Part shown: in pieces, positions 45,345-57,730 of the stretch
Numbering within the stretch: the stretch's first letter is position 1
Layout: every line of letters begins with the position of its first letter
Source: Erinaceus europaeus
Lineage: Eukaryota; Chordata; Mammalia; Eulipotyphla; Erinaceidae
NCBI RefSeq assembly: GCF_950295315.1
Contig: NC_080171.1
Span: forward strand, 90,827,016-90,891,015
Length of the DNA stretch: 64,000 nt
Direction: 5' to 3'
The notes under the pieces: generated by a model
The model's database searches: none
Told to the model about the DNA's origin: nothing
Seen by the model: only the letters and a program-made list of their open reading frames with translations
Position numbers and translations under genes: made by a program

Positions 45345-46039
45345 TCTCCAATGTAAGCCATGCACCCAATTCTAACTTTATCAGAAAGCCTTCATTTGGG
45401 ATGTACAATCTGATAAATTTATCGATAAAGTGATGCATCAAGCTCTATTCTCAAACCATATTGTTCCATTTATATAACACTCATAGTTGGTAATATTGGT
45501 CAGAGAAAACTTGCATAACCTGTTTTAGGTATTTATGAATTGCTTGTTGAAATATCATCCTCAGTGAATCAATATTTTGTCTTGAACATGTACTTTTTAC
45601 CATGTATTTGGCATATATTTGCCAAGAATCACAAGTGTGAAACAAAGTACATATTTAAAACATATCACTTGTATTTCCTAACCCAGATCAGTCTCTTTCA
45701 ATGTCAGAAGTAAAAGGGTATCAAATCTTTGACTTGTTCAAATTATTAGGTCAAATAATAATATCAGAGAGAAGATACCATTATTTCTGCTTTGTTTATG
45801 AGGACAATGAATCTCTTACAGGTTAAATTATTTACTTCATGATTCAAGCACAGTTGTTTTTTTTTTTAATTTTAACCCTGATGGTATTTTCAATATACTC
45901 AAATACAGGGCTGGATACTCTATACTTTCCTATTTCATTTATTTTCCTTCTACATCTTGTTTTGAAAAGTATTTAAGGAAACTGACAGTAATACTTTGCT
46001 TGTTTTTATAGTGGCAGAACCCATCTGGCTGGTTGTATA
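45345..46039. other. Unique sequence, no gene seen
   Basis: AT-rich. No exon or repeat is recognised. Confidence 0.45.
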
Positions 46040-46235
46040 ACATAATTGTTGTTAAAATTCACTGAGTACTTACTCAGTGTTAATACATTTACATATATTA
46101 TTTTCTTTCATAAACCTTACAAGGTAAGTTGTCTAATACAATCTTTTTCTCAAAAAATGGAGGAGAATATGTTGGTCAGTTCATTTAACATGTCAGAGAT
46201 TAACAAGGACACACTAGAAATTGAACTTGGGAGCA
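46040..46235 (+). repeat. MIR-like segment
   Basis: ATTCACTGAGTACTTACTCAG, TTTCATAAACCTTACAAGG and AATTGAACTTGG near its end. The L1 at 46.2 kb interrupts it. Confidence 0.5.
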
Positions 46236-48013
46236 GCTGTGTTTCTTTCCTCTCTTCTCCCAGGTCAACTAGGAATACCAGAGGAGATCATCTGGGACAG
46301 CAACAAGGCAGGACTAGAATGACTTCAGAAACCCACCAAATCACCGGAGAGTGCAAAAAGTGTGGCTCCTGGACAGAGAGGAGTCTAGGGAGAGACTAAG
46401 TGGCTGGTAAAAGTCTGGAAGTTTACCAGTTGAGGCACCACCTCCAGTTTGTTTCACCAAAAAAAAGAGAGCTGGAAGGAGGAGAGAACTCCCCTAAAAC
46501 TCACCAAATGCAACCGTGAGTCTCCATTACTACTGCTCTTAAGGCTGGAGCAGGAGGGGGGAGGCCCTGGGCTGACACCTGGAGACAGTGAACTAAGCAG
46601 GAAACTCAGGAGAAGATCTATACCTCAGTGGCCTAGCAGTGGGGCTATGTGATAGAAGCCTTTCCATGTTGTTCTTCTGATGAGAACATAGTGAATAGTT
46701 GTCTTAGAACGTAAAGACTATAAACTCATTTAGAAACTCACAGGGCCCAGCAGTGCTGCCTGGCTTGGTAGAGAAGCTGAATTGAGCCTGGAGCTTTGGA
46801 TCCTTGGGGTGAGAAAGCCTCTTTGCATATCCACTGTATTTTCTCTCCCCCACCCTTCTTTATCGCTTGGTCTGGAGTGAGGGATTAAGCTAAGAAGCCT
46901 ACTTATAGTTTAAAAGCCCCCAGGATCCCATAGCCTACAGGGAAGAAATAGAACAAAAGAAGATTTTAAGCCTCTGTGCTTCAACTCAGGGATTGAAATA
47001 CTATTGAAACAACTGTTAATTTCCACAACTGTGAACTCTTTAGGTACCTTACTTAGACACAAGTCAATCCAGGCAAAAGTGATCAGTAATTTGAAAAGTA
47101 CTGAGAGAGGGACCTTATAACGTATTATATAGAATGGTTAAACCAACAAGAAGAAATATTGGAGAAATGAACCAGGACAAGAGTCCAGCTAAAAGCCCCC
47201 CAAAGGTTGAAGCACAAAATAATGATGTCAACATCCAAACACTAGTTAAGGAAATAGTCACATGAGTGAGTAAAGAGTTTGAATGAATAGTCATCAGAAA
47301 TGCAGAAACAATCAATGAGACTCTCCAAGTAAACACTAATTATCTCAAGGTTACTAGAGAGCTAAGAGCTGAAATATCTGAGCTAAGAACACAAGCTAAA
47401 ATAGTATCAGAACAAGGTAACAAGATAGATGAACTCCAGAAAACAGTACAAGGGAGAGAAAATAGAATAAATGAGGCTGAAGACAGAATTAGCAAGATTG
47501 AGAATATATGTTCTTAGCAGCAAAATTTGTAATAGTCAAAATCTGGAAGCAACACAGGTGTCCAGCAATAGATGAGTAACTGAGCAAGTTGTGGTCTATA
47601 TATATAATGAATACTACTCAGCTATTAAAAACAGTGACTTCACCATTTTCAGCCGATCTTGGATGGAGCTTGAAGAAATCATGTTAAGTGAAATAAGTCA
47701 GAAACAGAAGGATGAATATGGGATGATCTCACTCTCAGGCAGAAGTTGAAAAACAAGATCAGAAGAAAAAACACAAGTAGAACCTGAACTGAAATTGGCA
47801 TATTGCACCAAAGTAAAAGACTCTGAGGTGGGGGTGGGGGGTAGAATACAGGTCCAAGAAGGATGCCAAAGGACCTAGTGGTGGTTGTATTATTTTATGG
47901 AAAACTGGGAAATGGTATGCATGTACAAACTACTGTATATACTGTCAAATGTAAAAATTTAATTCCCCAATAAAGAAACTAAAAAAAAAAAAAAGAAAGA
48001 AAGAAAAGCAAAC
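46236..48013 (+). mobile_element. Internally deleted L1 (5' region and ORF1 start joined to ORF2 end and 3' UTR)
   Basis: Up to about 47510 the text resembles an L1 leader followed by the coiled-coil part of ORF1. GAAATATCTGAGCTAAGAAC, AATGAGGCTGAAGACAG and AATTAGCAAGATTGAG correspond to 53210-53295 of the full-length L1. At about 47510 it jumps to TATGTTCTTAGCAGC, CTGGAAGCAACACAGGTG and ATGAATACTACTCAGC, the C-terminal end of ORF2 (compare 57488-57600). An older-type 3' UTR ends TACAAACTACTGTATATACTG, then CCCAATAAAG and an A tail. Proposed target duplications TTGAACTTGGGAGCAGC (46221) and TTGAACTTGGAGCACTGC (48026) are imperfect. About 4 kb of an intact L1 is missing. It has no reading frame that could act. 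Confidence 0.78.
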
Positions 48014-48239
48014 AAACAAAAGATTTTGAACTTGGAGCACTGCTTCTAGAAAGTATGTGTTGAAACTAACTACTGTGACTCAGAAGCATTTGTACAATCA
48101 GATAAACACCACTGACTTTCTCCTTCCTATTTCTTCTGCATTGCTAGCTCCCTAATTTCCCCAGCTCTGTCTCAAAATCTGTATAGATATTCATGTCTCC
48201 ATGCAGATAGTGGTGTTTTCTATAACTGAGATAATTTCT

Positions 48240-48520
48240 TTTTTTTAAAAAAAAAAAATTATTTATTTTCCCTTTTGTTGCCCTTGCTGTTTTTATTCTT
48301 GTTGTAGCTATTACTGTTGTCAGATAGGACAGAGAAATGGAGAGAGGAGGGGAAGACAGAGAGGGGAAGAGAAAGATAGACACCTACAGACCTGCTTTAC
48401 CACCTGTGAAGTGATTCCCCTGCAGGTGGGGAGCTGGGGGCTCGAACTGGGATCCTTATGCCAGTCCTTGTGCTCCATGCCACGTGCGCTTAACCCACTG
48501 TGCTACCGCCCAGCTCCCAG
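48240..48520 (-). repeat. tRNA-derived SINE, A type, with 14-bp target duplication
   Basis: Complement of the A order, ending CTACCGCCCAGCTCCC. CTGAGATAATTTCT occurs at 48226-48239 and 48521-48534. Confidence 0.93.
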
Positions 48521-48534
48521 CTGAGATAATTTCT

Positions 48535-48899
48535 AAGGGTATAATAAAGAGAGGGAGTCACCATGCACTGAAATAGCTGCAAGTCAGCCACCTGAAAATC
48601 TCATTTCCCTGCCCCTACTTCCAATAGGCAGATCTCTCTTCCCTTGACACTATCCCTCTGTGACTTTAATGGAGCCAAAGTCAACATCACACTACTTAAT
48701 CAGTATTTTCCTCTTATTTGTGCTGAAGCAGAGTTGTTATATCAACAGGAAAAAAAAAAGAAGACAAATTTTTTTCTTCTAGAACTCCTAGAAGATCTCA
48801 CATGTTTTAGGTTAAGGGTCATCCTTCTCAGATAAACAACCATATTTCATAATTTTAATAATAACTACAAAAGTAATAATGATGATAAATAATAGCATA
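48535..48899. other. Unique sequence, no gene seen
   Basis: No exon or repeat is recognised. Confidence 0.45.
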
Positions 48900-48908
48900 C
48901 TTACAACT

Positions 48909-49077
48909 CTTTTTTGTCTTTATTTATTGGATAAAGACAGCCAGAAGTCAGGAGGAAGAGGGAAAGAGGCAGACAGACACCTGCAACCTTGCTTCACCAC
49001 TTGCCCTGCAAGTGGAGACTAATGGCTCAAACCCGGGTCCTTGAGCATTGCAACATGTGTGTGCCACCATCCAGCTC
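48909..49077 (-). repeat. tRNA-derived SINE, B type
   Basis: TTTATTTATTGGATAAAGAC, CACCTGCAACCTTGCTTCACC, GGCTCAAACCCGGGTCC and GTGCCACCATCCAGCTC. CTTACAACT flanks it at 48900-48908 and 49078-49086. Confidence 0.87.
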
Positions 49078-49086
49078 CTTACAACT

Positions 49087-49385
49087 ATTTACAGATTATA
49101 AAGTCATTTTATATTAATTTTTATTCAATTTGACCCTTTTAGTCACCCTCTAGATAATATAGATAATTATAGTGGCAGGTAATATGCAAATAGACATCAA
49201 ATAAATTACAAATGGTGCCCATGGAAGTGAGAAAAGCATAGGGGTAAAATAGTTCTAAAATGTGGGCTACTCTAATTTTGTCAGAAACCAGAGATGGGGC
49301 ATTGAACAATTGATTTCACTTCCAGAAGTATAGTTTCTAATTTATAATGTCTTTTATACAACAAACATCATAATTCTCACTCACC
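49087..49385. other. Unique sequence, no gene seen
   Basis: No exon or repeat is recognised. Confidence 0.4.
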
Positions 49386-50810
49386 AATATTAGATGAGTA
49401 AAAAATCAAGAGATAGTATACCTAAAGTATTTGCGGATTACATCATCATATTTGTAGAAAATTCTAGCAAAAACTGTTACAACAGATTGATTCTGCAAAG
49501 TTGCAAGATATAAGATCGTATAAAAATTAGTGTCTTTGTGTGCATAAAGAGCAAACAATCTGTAAAGGGAATGAAGAAAACAATCACACTTACAATAGTA
49601 AAACAGAAACAACATATTTAGGAATAAAATTAAGCAAGTGAAAAGCATGTGAACTAAAAATTAATGAAGAGACCAGTAAATAGGAACACATGTATGATCA
49701 TGGATTGGAACAATGAACATTGTTTTAAAACAAATCAGAGTACTGAAATGATTAAAGATTCAGTGCAATCCTATCAAAATTGATTTGTAACTGAAACAGG
49801 AAATGCTCTATAATTGATCTGTGATCATAAAATATCAATAAAGCCTAGAAAAGTCTTGGGAAAGAAAAAGCTATAGGCATCACTTATTGATTCAAATCAC
49901 TTCCTGATTTCAAAGTATATTACAAAGCAATCAGAGCGCAATGGTGCTGGTATAAAATAGATATATAGAACAAAGGAATAGAACAGAGAGCATGGAAGCA
50001 AATCAATAGTCAACTGATTTTCAACAAAGGTGGTAAAAAACACAATATGGAATGAAAATTTTCTTCAATAAATAGAGTTTTAAAGTGGGGTATTTATACA
50101 AGAGAACTAAAATTGAACTATTTACATACATAACACTAGAAAAATCAATTCAAAATGTAAAGTAGCTATAAGATATAAACTTGGGAGTCAGGTTGTAGTG
50201 CAGCAGGTTAAGCACAGGTGACACAAAGCACAAGGACAGGCATAAGGATCCCAGTTCGAGCCCTGGCTCCCCACCTGCAGGAGAGTTGCTCCACAAGCAG
50301 TGAAGCAGGTCTGCAGGTGTCTATCTTTTCTCTCCCCCTCTGTCTTCCTGTCCTCTCCCCATTTCTCTCTGTCCTATCAAACAACAATGACAACAAAAGG
50401 TATTAAATAAATAAAATTAATATTTTTTAAAAAGATATAAACTCAGTGGAACACTGTTGTGTAATTTTCATAAAAAGATGGTATTGCGTCCTTTGTGATA
50501 AAAATGGTTGGAACTGAAATAGGTGGCAATTATGCTTCATGAAGTGAATTAAAGAAATGAAAGACAAACATTGGATGGTCTTGTTCATATGTGGAATATA
50601 AAGAATTAAAACACATTGACTTTCAAAAGAGAAAGGAATTGTCAGCCTGTCTCTATAAATTAGTGAGATGTATGGTCATTATTAGGAGGATGGGGTAAAG
50701 GAAGAGGGGGTCTCAGAACTTTGGTAGAATGTTCAAAGGAGAACTATATCTTTATAATCTTATACTGTTATAAACTAATCTTAAATAATGAAAAAATGAC
50801 TAAATAGAGT
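49386..50810 (+). mobile_element. Old L1, ORF2 3' half and UTR, interrupted by a SINE
   Basis: CTAAAGTATTTGCGGATTAC, GACCAGTAAATAGGAACAC, CAGTGCAATCCTATCAAAAT, ATTACAAAGCAATCAGAGC, TCAATAGTCAACTGATTTTC and AACAAAGGTGGTAAAAAAC give, in order, the reverse-transcriptase downstream region of a mammalian L1. After the SINE at 50182-50432, AAAATGGTTGGAACTGAAAT and TTGTTCATATGTGGAATAT continue into the C-terminal and UTR part. It is far more diverged than the other L1s and belongs to an ancient lineage. No frame survives. Confidence 0.82.
50182..50432 (+). repeat. tRNA-derived SINE, A type, with 11-bp target duplication
   Basis: TGGGAGTCAGGTTGTAGTGC, CCAGTTCGAGCCC, CACCTGCAGGAGAG and a short AACAATGACAACAAAAGG tail. 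AGATATAAACT occurs at 50171-50181 and 50433-50443. It is nested in the old L1. Confidence 0.93.
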
Positions 50811-51112
50811 AACAACTTAAATGAAGAGTGGCTAAGGAAATGATTCATAGGTCTTAAGATTTGTATGGCTGAGGCTTCTGGTTTTATAAGTAGTGTCACA
50901 TGTACTGGGAAATTGCTCTGGTTTCTAACTCTCTAATGTGAAACTCTCTGGCTCATGAAATAAATATAATACATCTTTAACATATTTTAAAAACATATAA
51001 AATAAAATGCAAGGCTTAAATGCAAGACCTCATACCAAAATATTACTAAAAGATACAGGGGATAATATTCTTGACTTTTGTCTAGACAACTTTATTTATA
51101 CTTAAAAAAAGT
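50811..51112. other. Unique AT-rich sequence, no gene seen
   Basis: No exon or repeat is recognised. Confidence 0.4.
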
Positions 51113-51339
51113 CTTAGAAAGTTGTTCAGTAGTGCACTGGGTTAAGCACAGGTGGTGCAAAGTGCAAGGACTGTGTAAGGATCCTGGTTCAAGCCCCCAG
51201 ATCCCCACATGCAGGGGAGTCACTTCACAAGCTGTGAAGCAGGTCTGCAGGTGTCTTTCTCTCTCCCTCTCTGTCTTCCCCTCCTCTCTCAATTTCTCTC
51301 TGTCCTATGCAACAATAATGACGTCAATAACAATAACTA
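51113..51339 (+). repeat. A-type SINE, left part (split by the full-length L1)
   Basis: TCAGTAGTGCACTGGGTTAAG, CTGGTTCAAGCCCC, GAAGCAGGTCTGCAGGTGTC and CAATAATGACGTCAATAAC stop at the L1 boundary. The tail continues at 59057-59118. Confidence 0.9.
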
Positions 51340-52980
51340 GGGGGTTCCTGGAAGATGGCAGACTGAGAAGCTGCTAGTGGCTTGAGCTCTGACCACATCT
51401 CCTGGAAACGGTAGGATTTTTCTGCCTTTAGTAGGCCAGTCAATAAGGGGTCCTAGCGGTGACACCAAGGAGGTGACTATAACTTAATTTGGGTTAAGAA
51501 TTAGAGTAGGAAAAAAGGGGGAAAATTTTTTTGCCATTAAATTTTTAAGCATACCTCCTCCTCTTTGCCCCCCCACCATAACCAGTCCCTGGGGACCAGC
51601 TCCTAGCAGGCTCCCCTGCTAGGAGCCTCTTTCTTTACCAAATTCCTGTTCCACCAGGGAGTATCATTCATTCTAAATCTATACCCTTCTGAAACCTCTG
51701 GCCTTTTTTCTTTCTAAGTAGCCAACCCCCCCACCTCAACCCGCATAGCTAAATAATAATTAAAAATAAATAAATTAAAAAAACCCTTTCCTTTCACTGC
51801 TCTTTATGACTGTTCGTTTTATCTTTTTCTTTTTTCTCTCTCTCTTTTTTTTCTTTTTCTCATTCTTGTCATCCTTTCTTCCTTAATCCTACAGCTTCCA
51901 AAGCCACAGCCCCCAGCCCCCACACCATCAAACAGTGTGCTTTTTGAATTCACTGATACACATTTGGGAATTATTTTGGGGAAGAATTATGACTCAGTGT
52001 GGACTCTCACTGCAAGTGTCTCTGCTCAACTTCCCTTCCTCCTTTAGCCGCCACTAGAATATACAGTGGATAGTAGATTTGCATAACTGTCTATTTCAGC
52101 TATCCTTGTCTAGTCCTGAGGGTTTGTTTTTCTCATTCTTAACAACCACCTGCCTCTGATCACAAGGTTTGAGGTAATCTGGGACAGAGTTTTATTTTAT
52201 TTTATTTTATTTTTTTACCCTGCTCAATTTTCTATTAATACTATATAAAGGCATATATCTTCCCCCCTTTAGGTTGATCAGAATTAACTCTTAGCATATA
52301 TTTCAGTGCTAGGGTAGTGGGCATCTTATCTATTGTGGGAGGAACTTGTCTCCTTAATCCTACCTCTTCTACAGACTCTCCCCTCCCTCCCCCTCCTAGC
52401 TAATCAAAAATTAAATTAAATTAAATTAAAAATAAAGTAAAAATAAATCTTTTCTTTCACTGCTCTTTAATTACAACTCTTCTTCTTATCTTTTCCCTTT
52501 TCTTTCTCTTCTCCCTACTTTCTTTTTCTTTTTCTTTTTTTTTTATCTTGTCATACACTTCTTCCTTCCTCCTTCTTTGTCTTTCTGAATTTGTGAATTA
52601 TTTTGGGGAAGAAATCTGACTCAGAGTGAACTCTCTATGTGTGTATCACTGCTCTGGTTCCCTTTCCCCTCTTGTTACCCCTAGAATATACAGTGGATAG
52701 TAGATTTGCATGACTGTCTATTCTTGCTATCCCTTCTTTCTTTTCTCTTTCTTATTCACTGGGATTTGGTTACTATTTTTTCATGGACTGGAGAAATTGT
52801 TTGGCTAACTGGTAACGATTAAACTGCTTCAATACTTGCTTCAGTTGTTACTGTAATTCCTGAGGTTGGTGAGTGCAATTGTCATAATTGTACAGTGTTG
52901 CTGGTACTCAAGACACAACAACTGAGGAACAACAGAGCATATATAAAAAAAGAGAAACACATAAATCAAAAAACTGGGTA
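51340..52980 (+). promoter_or_regulatory. L1 5' UTR with duplicated unit
   Basis: Two related blocks follow one another with a period of about 630 bp. CACTGCTCTTTA, TTATTTTGGGGAAGAA and TAGAATATACAGTGGATAG occur in both, the last at 52055 and 52682 (period 627). Each copy ends with a perfect octamer ATTTGCAT at 52077-52084 and 52704-52711. Tandem promoter monomers are known in rodent L1. Here the repeat suggests a comparable arrangement. The YY1-like AAGATGGC is at the very start. Confidence 0.75.
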
Positions 52981-53016
52981 GATCAAAAACAAATAAAACT
53001 GCTACTTCAATAAATG

Positions 53017-53835
53017 AAGACAAGAGCCCAGAAGAAACTACAAATCAGCCAAAAGTAACGATAGATAAGAAAACTATGCAAGCAATAATAAACTTATTAA
53101 TCACAGAAATGAAAACAACACTGGAGGAAAGGAATGTCAGTATTAGGGAAAAAATAGTTGAGACCCCCAAGGAAAATACTGATTATCTTGAGTTCTCTAA
53201 TTAGAGACTGAAAGCTGAAATAGCTGTAATGAAGAAAGAAGCTGAGGCAAGGGAAAGCAGACTAACAGAAGCAGAAAACAGAATTAGTCAGACAGAGGAT
53301 GAGTTAGAGAAAACGAAGAAAGACATGAAAGAGCTCAAAAAGAGATTGAGAGACACTGTAAGCAACAACAGAGACATATGGTCTGATCTCAAAGAAGTAA
53401 CATTCATATCATATAATTGGCCTGCCAGAGGAAGAAAGAGAGGAAGGGGAAGCAAACATTCTAGAGGAAATAATAGAAGAAAACTTCCCAGACCTGAATA
53501 ACAAAAAGGCCATCAAGATTCAAGAGGCCCAGAGAGTAAAAAACAGAATCAACCCAGACCTGAAGACACCAAGACACATCATAGTCACAATGAGAAGAAA
53601 TAAGGATAAAGAAAGGATCCTAAAGGCTGCAAGAGAGAAACAAAAAGTCAAATACAAGGGAAAACCCATAAGATTATCTGCAGACTTCTCCACTCAAACT
53701 CTAAAAGCCAGAAGGGGAAGGCAAGATATCTATCGAGCCCTGAATGAAAAAGGGTTTCAACCAAGGATAATATATCCTGCTAGACTTTCATTCAAACTAC
53801 ATGGAGGGATCAAAACCTTCTTAGACAAACAATAG
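53017..53835 (+). pseudogene. L1 ORF1 (RNA-binding chaperone), broken
   Basis: ORF1p binds L1 RNA as a coiled-coil trimer. The N-terminal part reads on from 53017 but meets a stop (TAG) near 53201. A coiled-coil section rich in E and K, including ESRLTEAENRISQ, follows to about 53400. A frameshift near 53405 then moves the text to another frame, where IIGLPEEE, the RRM-like core, and the conserved C-terminal motifs ERILKAAR, YKGKPIRLSADFS, ARRGRQDIY and FQPRIIYPARLSF are intact to the stop at 53833-53835. No initiator is obvious in the right frame. A functional protein cannot be made. Confidence 0.9.
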
Positions 53836-53956
53836 TTAAAGGAGGCAACCATCACCAAGCCGGCCCTGAAAGAGGTTCTAAAAGACCTCTTATAAACAAG
53901 AACATCACTATAATACTTTCAATATATCAGAGCAAACAAAAAAATTTTTTTAAACA

Positions 53957-56900
53957 ATGGCACTACAATACATTAAATCCATAATATCAATAAATGTCAA
54001 TGACTTAAACTCACCCATCAAAAGGCACAGGGTGGGGGGATGGATCAGAAAACATAACCCAACCATATGCCGCTTGCAAGAATTCCATCTGTCACAACAA
54101 GATAAACACAGACTTAAAGTGAAAGGATGGGAAACTATCATACAGGCTAACCGTTAGGACCACAAAAAAGGGCAGGAACAGCCATTCTCATCTCAGACAC
54201 GATAGATTTCAAATTAAATAAAGTAATAAAAGATAGGTAAGGACATTACATAATGATTAGAGGATCAATCAGCCAAGAAGACTTAATAATTATTAATATC
54301 TATGCACCCAATGAGGGACCATCTAAATACATTAAGCACCTACTGAGAGAATTTCAAAAATACATCAATAGTAATACAATAATAGTGGGAGACTTCAATA
54401 CCCCACTCTCACACTTAGACAGATCAACAAAGCAGAGAACCAATAAAGATACAAGAGAATTGAATGAAGAGATTGATTAGACCTCCTGGACATTTTCAGA
54501 GTTCTTCACCCTAAAAAACAGGAATACACCTTCTTTTCAAATCCACATAACACATACTCAAGGATAGACCACATGTTAAGCCACAAAAACAGCATCAATA
54601 AATTCAAGAGCATTGAAATCATCCCAAGTATCTTCTCAGACCACAGTGGAGTAAAACTAACATTCAACAACAAACAGGAAATTATTAAAAGTCACAGAAT
54701 TTGGAAACTAAACAACATACTCCTTAAGAACCACTGGGTCAGAGACTCACTCAAGCAGGAAATTCAAATGTTCCTGGAAACAAATGAAAATGAAGACACA
54801 ACCTATCAAAATATTTGGGACACAACTAAAGCAGTAACTGAGAGGGAAACTTATAGCCATACAATCACATATTAAACACCAAGAAGAAGCCCAAATGAAC
54901 GACCTTACTGCACACCTCAAGGACTTAGAGGAAGAGGAACAAAGGAACCCTAAAGCAACCAGAAGGACTGAAATCACTAAAGTTAGAGCAGAAATAAACA
55001 ACATCAAAAATAAAAGAACCATACAAAAGATCAATGAAGCCAAATGTTGGTTCTTTGAAAGATTAAACAAAATTGACAAACCCCTAGCCAGACTCACCAA
55101 ACCAAAAAGAAAGAAGATTCAAATTAATAGAATTGTAAACGATGGAAGAGATATCACAACTGACACCACAGAAATCCAGAGAATCCTGTGAAACTTCTAT
55201 AAAGAACTATACGCCACCAAGCTAGAGAATCTGGAAGAAATGGAACAATTCCTAGAAGCATATGCCCTTCCAAAACTGAACCAAGAAGAACTACAAAATC
55301 TAAATGCACCAATCACAGACAAAGAAATTGAAACCGTTATTAAGAATCTCCCCAACAACAAAAGTCCTGGACCAGATGTGAATTCTACAAAACTTTCAGG
55401 AAACAGTTAGTACCCATACTTCTTAAGCTTTTCCATAAGATTGAAGAAACAGGAATACTCCCTTCCACCTTCTATGAAGCCAACATCACCCTCATACCAA
55501 AAGCTGGTAGGGACACAACAAAAAAGGAAAACTACAGACCAATATCACTGATGAACATAGATGCCAAAATATTAAACAAGATTTTGGCCAACCGGATACA
55601 GCAACATATCAAAAAGATTGTTCATCATGACCAAGTGGGATTCATCCCAGGAATGCAGGGCTGGTTCAACATCTGTAAGTCAATCAATGTCATTCACCAC
55701 ATCAATAAAAGCAAAGCCAATAGATGCAGAGAAAGCCTTTGAAAAAATCCAACACCCATTCATGCTCAAAACACTACAAAAAATGGGGATAGATGGGAAA
55801 TTCCTCAAGATAGTGGAGTCTATATATAGCAAACCTACAGCCAACATCATACTCAATGGACAAAAGCTGAAAGCATTCCCCCTCAGATTGGGGACTAGAC
55901 AAGGCTGTCCACTGTCACCATTACACTTCAACATAGTATTGGAAGTTCTTGCCATAGCAATAAGGCAAGAGAAAGGAATCAAAGGAATACAGATTGAATG
56001 GGAAGAATTCAAGCTCTCACTATTTGCAGAGGATATGATAGTATACATAGAAAGACCGAAAGAATCCAGCAGAAAATTACTGGAAGTTATTAGGCAATAT
56101 AGCAAGGTATCAGGCTACAAAATCAATGTACAAAAATCAGTGGCATTTCTTTATGCAAACACTAAATCTGAAGAAGACATCCAGAAGTCACTCCCATTTA
56201 CTGTTTCAGCAAAATCAAATACCTAGGAATAAAGTTGACCAAAGAAGTGAAAGACTTGGATGCTGAAAAGTATGAGTCGATACTCAAGGAAATTGAAACT
56301 GATACCAAGAAATGGAAAGATAGCCCATGCTCATGGATTGGAAGAATAAATATCATCAAAATGAATATTCCCCCCAGAGCCATATACAAATGTAATGCAA
56401 TACCCATCAAAGTTCCAAAAAGCTTCTTTAAGAGAATAGAACAAACACTACAATCATTTATCTGGAACATGAAAACACCTAGAATTTCCAAAACCATCTT
56501 GAGTAAAAGAAACAGAAATGGAGGCATCCCAGACCTTAAACTATATTATAAAGCCATCATCATCAAAACTGCATGGTACTGGAACAAAAATAGGCACACA
56601 GACCATTGGAACAGAATTGAAAGCCCAGAAATAAATTCCCACACTTGTGGACATCTAATCTTTGATAATGGGGGCCAAAGCATTAAATGGAAGAAGGAGG
56701 CTCTCTTCAATAAATGGTGCTGGGAAAACTGGGTTATAACATGCAGAAGAATGAAATTGAACCACTTTATCTCATCAGAAACAAAAATCAACTCCAAATG
56801 GATCAAAGACCTTGATGTTAGACCACAAATAATCAAATACTTAGAAGGAAACATTGGTAAAACACTTTCCCACCTACACCTCAAGGACATCTTTGATGAA

Positions 56901-57730
56901 TCAAACCCAATTGCAAGGAAGACTAAAGCAGAAACAAATCAATGGGACTACATCAAATTGAAAATCTTCTGCACATCCAAAGAAACTATTAAATAAATGA
57001 AGAGACCCCTCACAGAATGTGAGATCTTCACATGCCATACATCAGACAAGAAACTAATCACCAAAATATATAAAGAGCTCAGCAAACTTAGCACCAAAAA
57101 AGCAAATGACCCCATCCAAAAATGGGCAGAGGATATGAACAAAACATTCACTACAGAGGAGATACAAAAGGCTAACAAACATATGAAAAACTGCTCTAGG
57201 TCACTGATTGTCAGAGAAATGCAAATTAAGACAACACTAAGATACCACCTCACTCCTGTAAGAATGGCATACATCAAAAGGACAGCCGCAACAAATGCTG
57301 GAGAGGTTGTGGGGACAGAGGAACCCTTTTACATTGCTGGTGGGAATATAAATTGGTCCATCCTCTGTGGAGAGCAGTCTGGAAAATTCTCAAAAGGCTA
57401 GACCTTCGATACGATCCAGTAATTCCTCTCCTGGGGTTATACCCCAAGGACTCCATAACACCCAACCAAAAAGAGGTGTGTACTCCTATGTTCATAGCAG
57501 CACAATTCATAATAGATAAAACCTGGAAGCAACTCAGGTGCCCAACAACAGATGAGTGGCTGAGAAAGCCATGGTATATATACACAATGGAATACTATGC
57601 AGCTATCAAGAACAATGAACCCACCTTCTCTGACCCATCTTGGACAGAGCTAGAAGGAATTATGTTAAGTGAGCTAAGTCAGAAAGATAAAGATAAGTAT
57701 GGGATGATCCCACTCATCAACAGAAGTTGA
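53957..57730 (+). pseudogene. L1 ORF2 (endonuclease and reverse transcriptase), broken
   Basis: Domains occur in order. The AP-like endonuclease runs from 53957 and keeps its catalytic pattern: N in INVNDLN, E in QEFHL, D in VGDFNTPLS, D in RIDHM and the SDHS box near 54640. Reverse transcriptase spans about 55300-56200, with motif A IDAEKAF at about 55723-55740, the RQGCPLSP motif near 55900 and motif C reading FAED at 56023-56034, where active L1 has FADD. The C-terminal region follows, ending [10 protein letters not shown] and MEYYAAIKN near 57500-57600. Stops occur near 54155, 54237, 54478, 54872, 55189 and 56994, with frameshifts near 54500, 55380, 55735, 56215 and 57340. The long antisense frames here are shadows. 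Confidence 0.93.

Noticed and set aside
55735..55743. Loss of the catalytic aspartate in reverse transcriptase motif A (FDKI to FEKI)
   Set aside because: The catalytic residue aligns with the aspartate of IDAEKAF, which is kept. The changed residue is a different, non-catalytic position.
54747..57277. Antisense frames of 103-141 codons along L1 ORF2
   Set aside because: They are mirror frames of A-rich ORF2 sequence, which has few stops on the complement.
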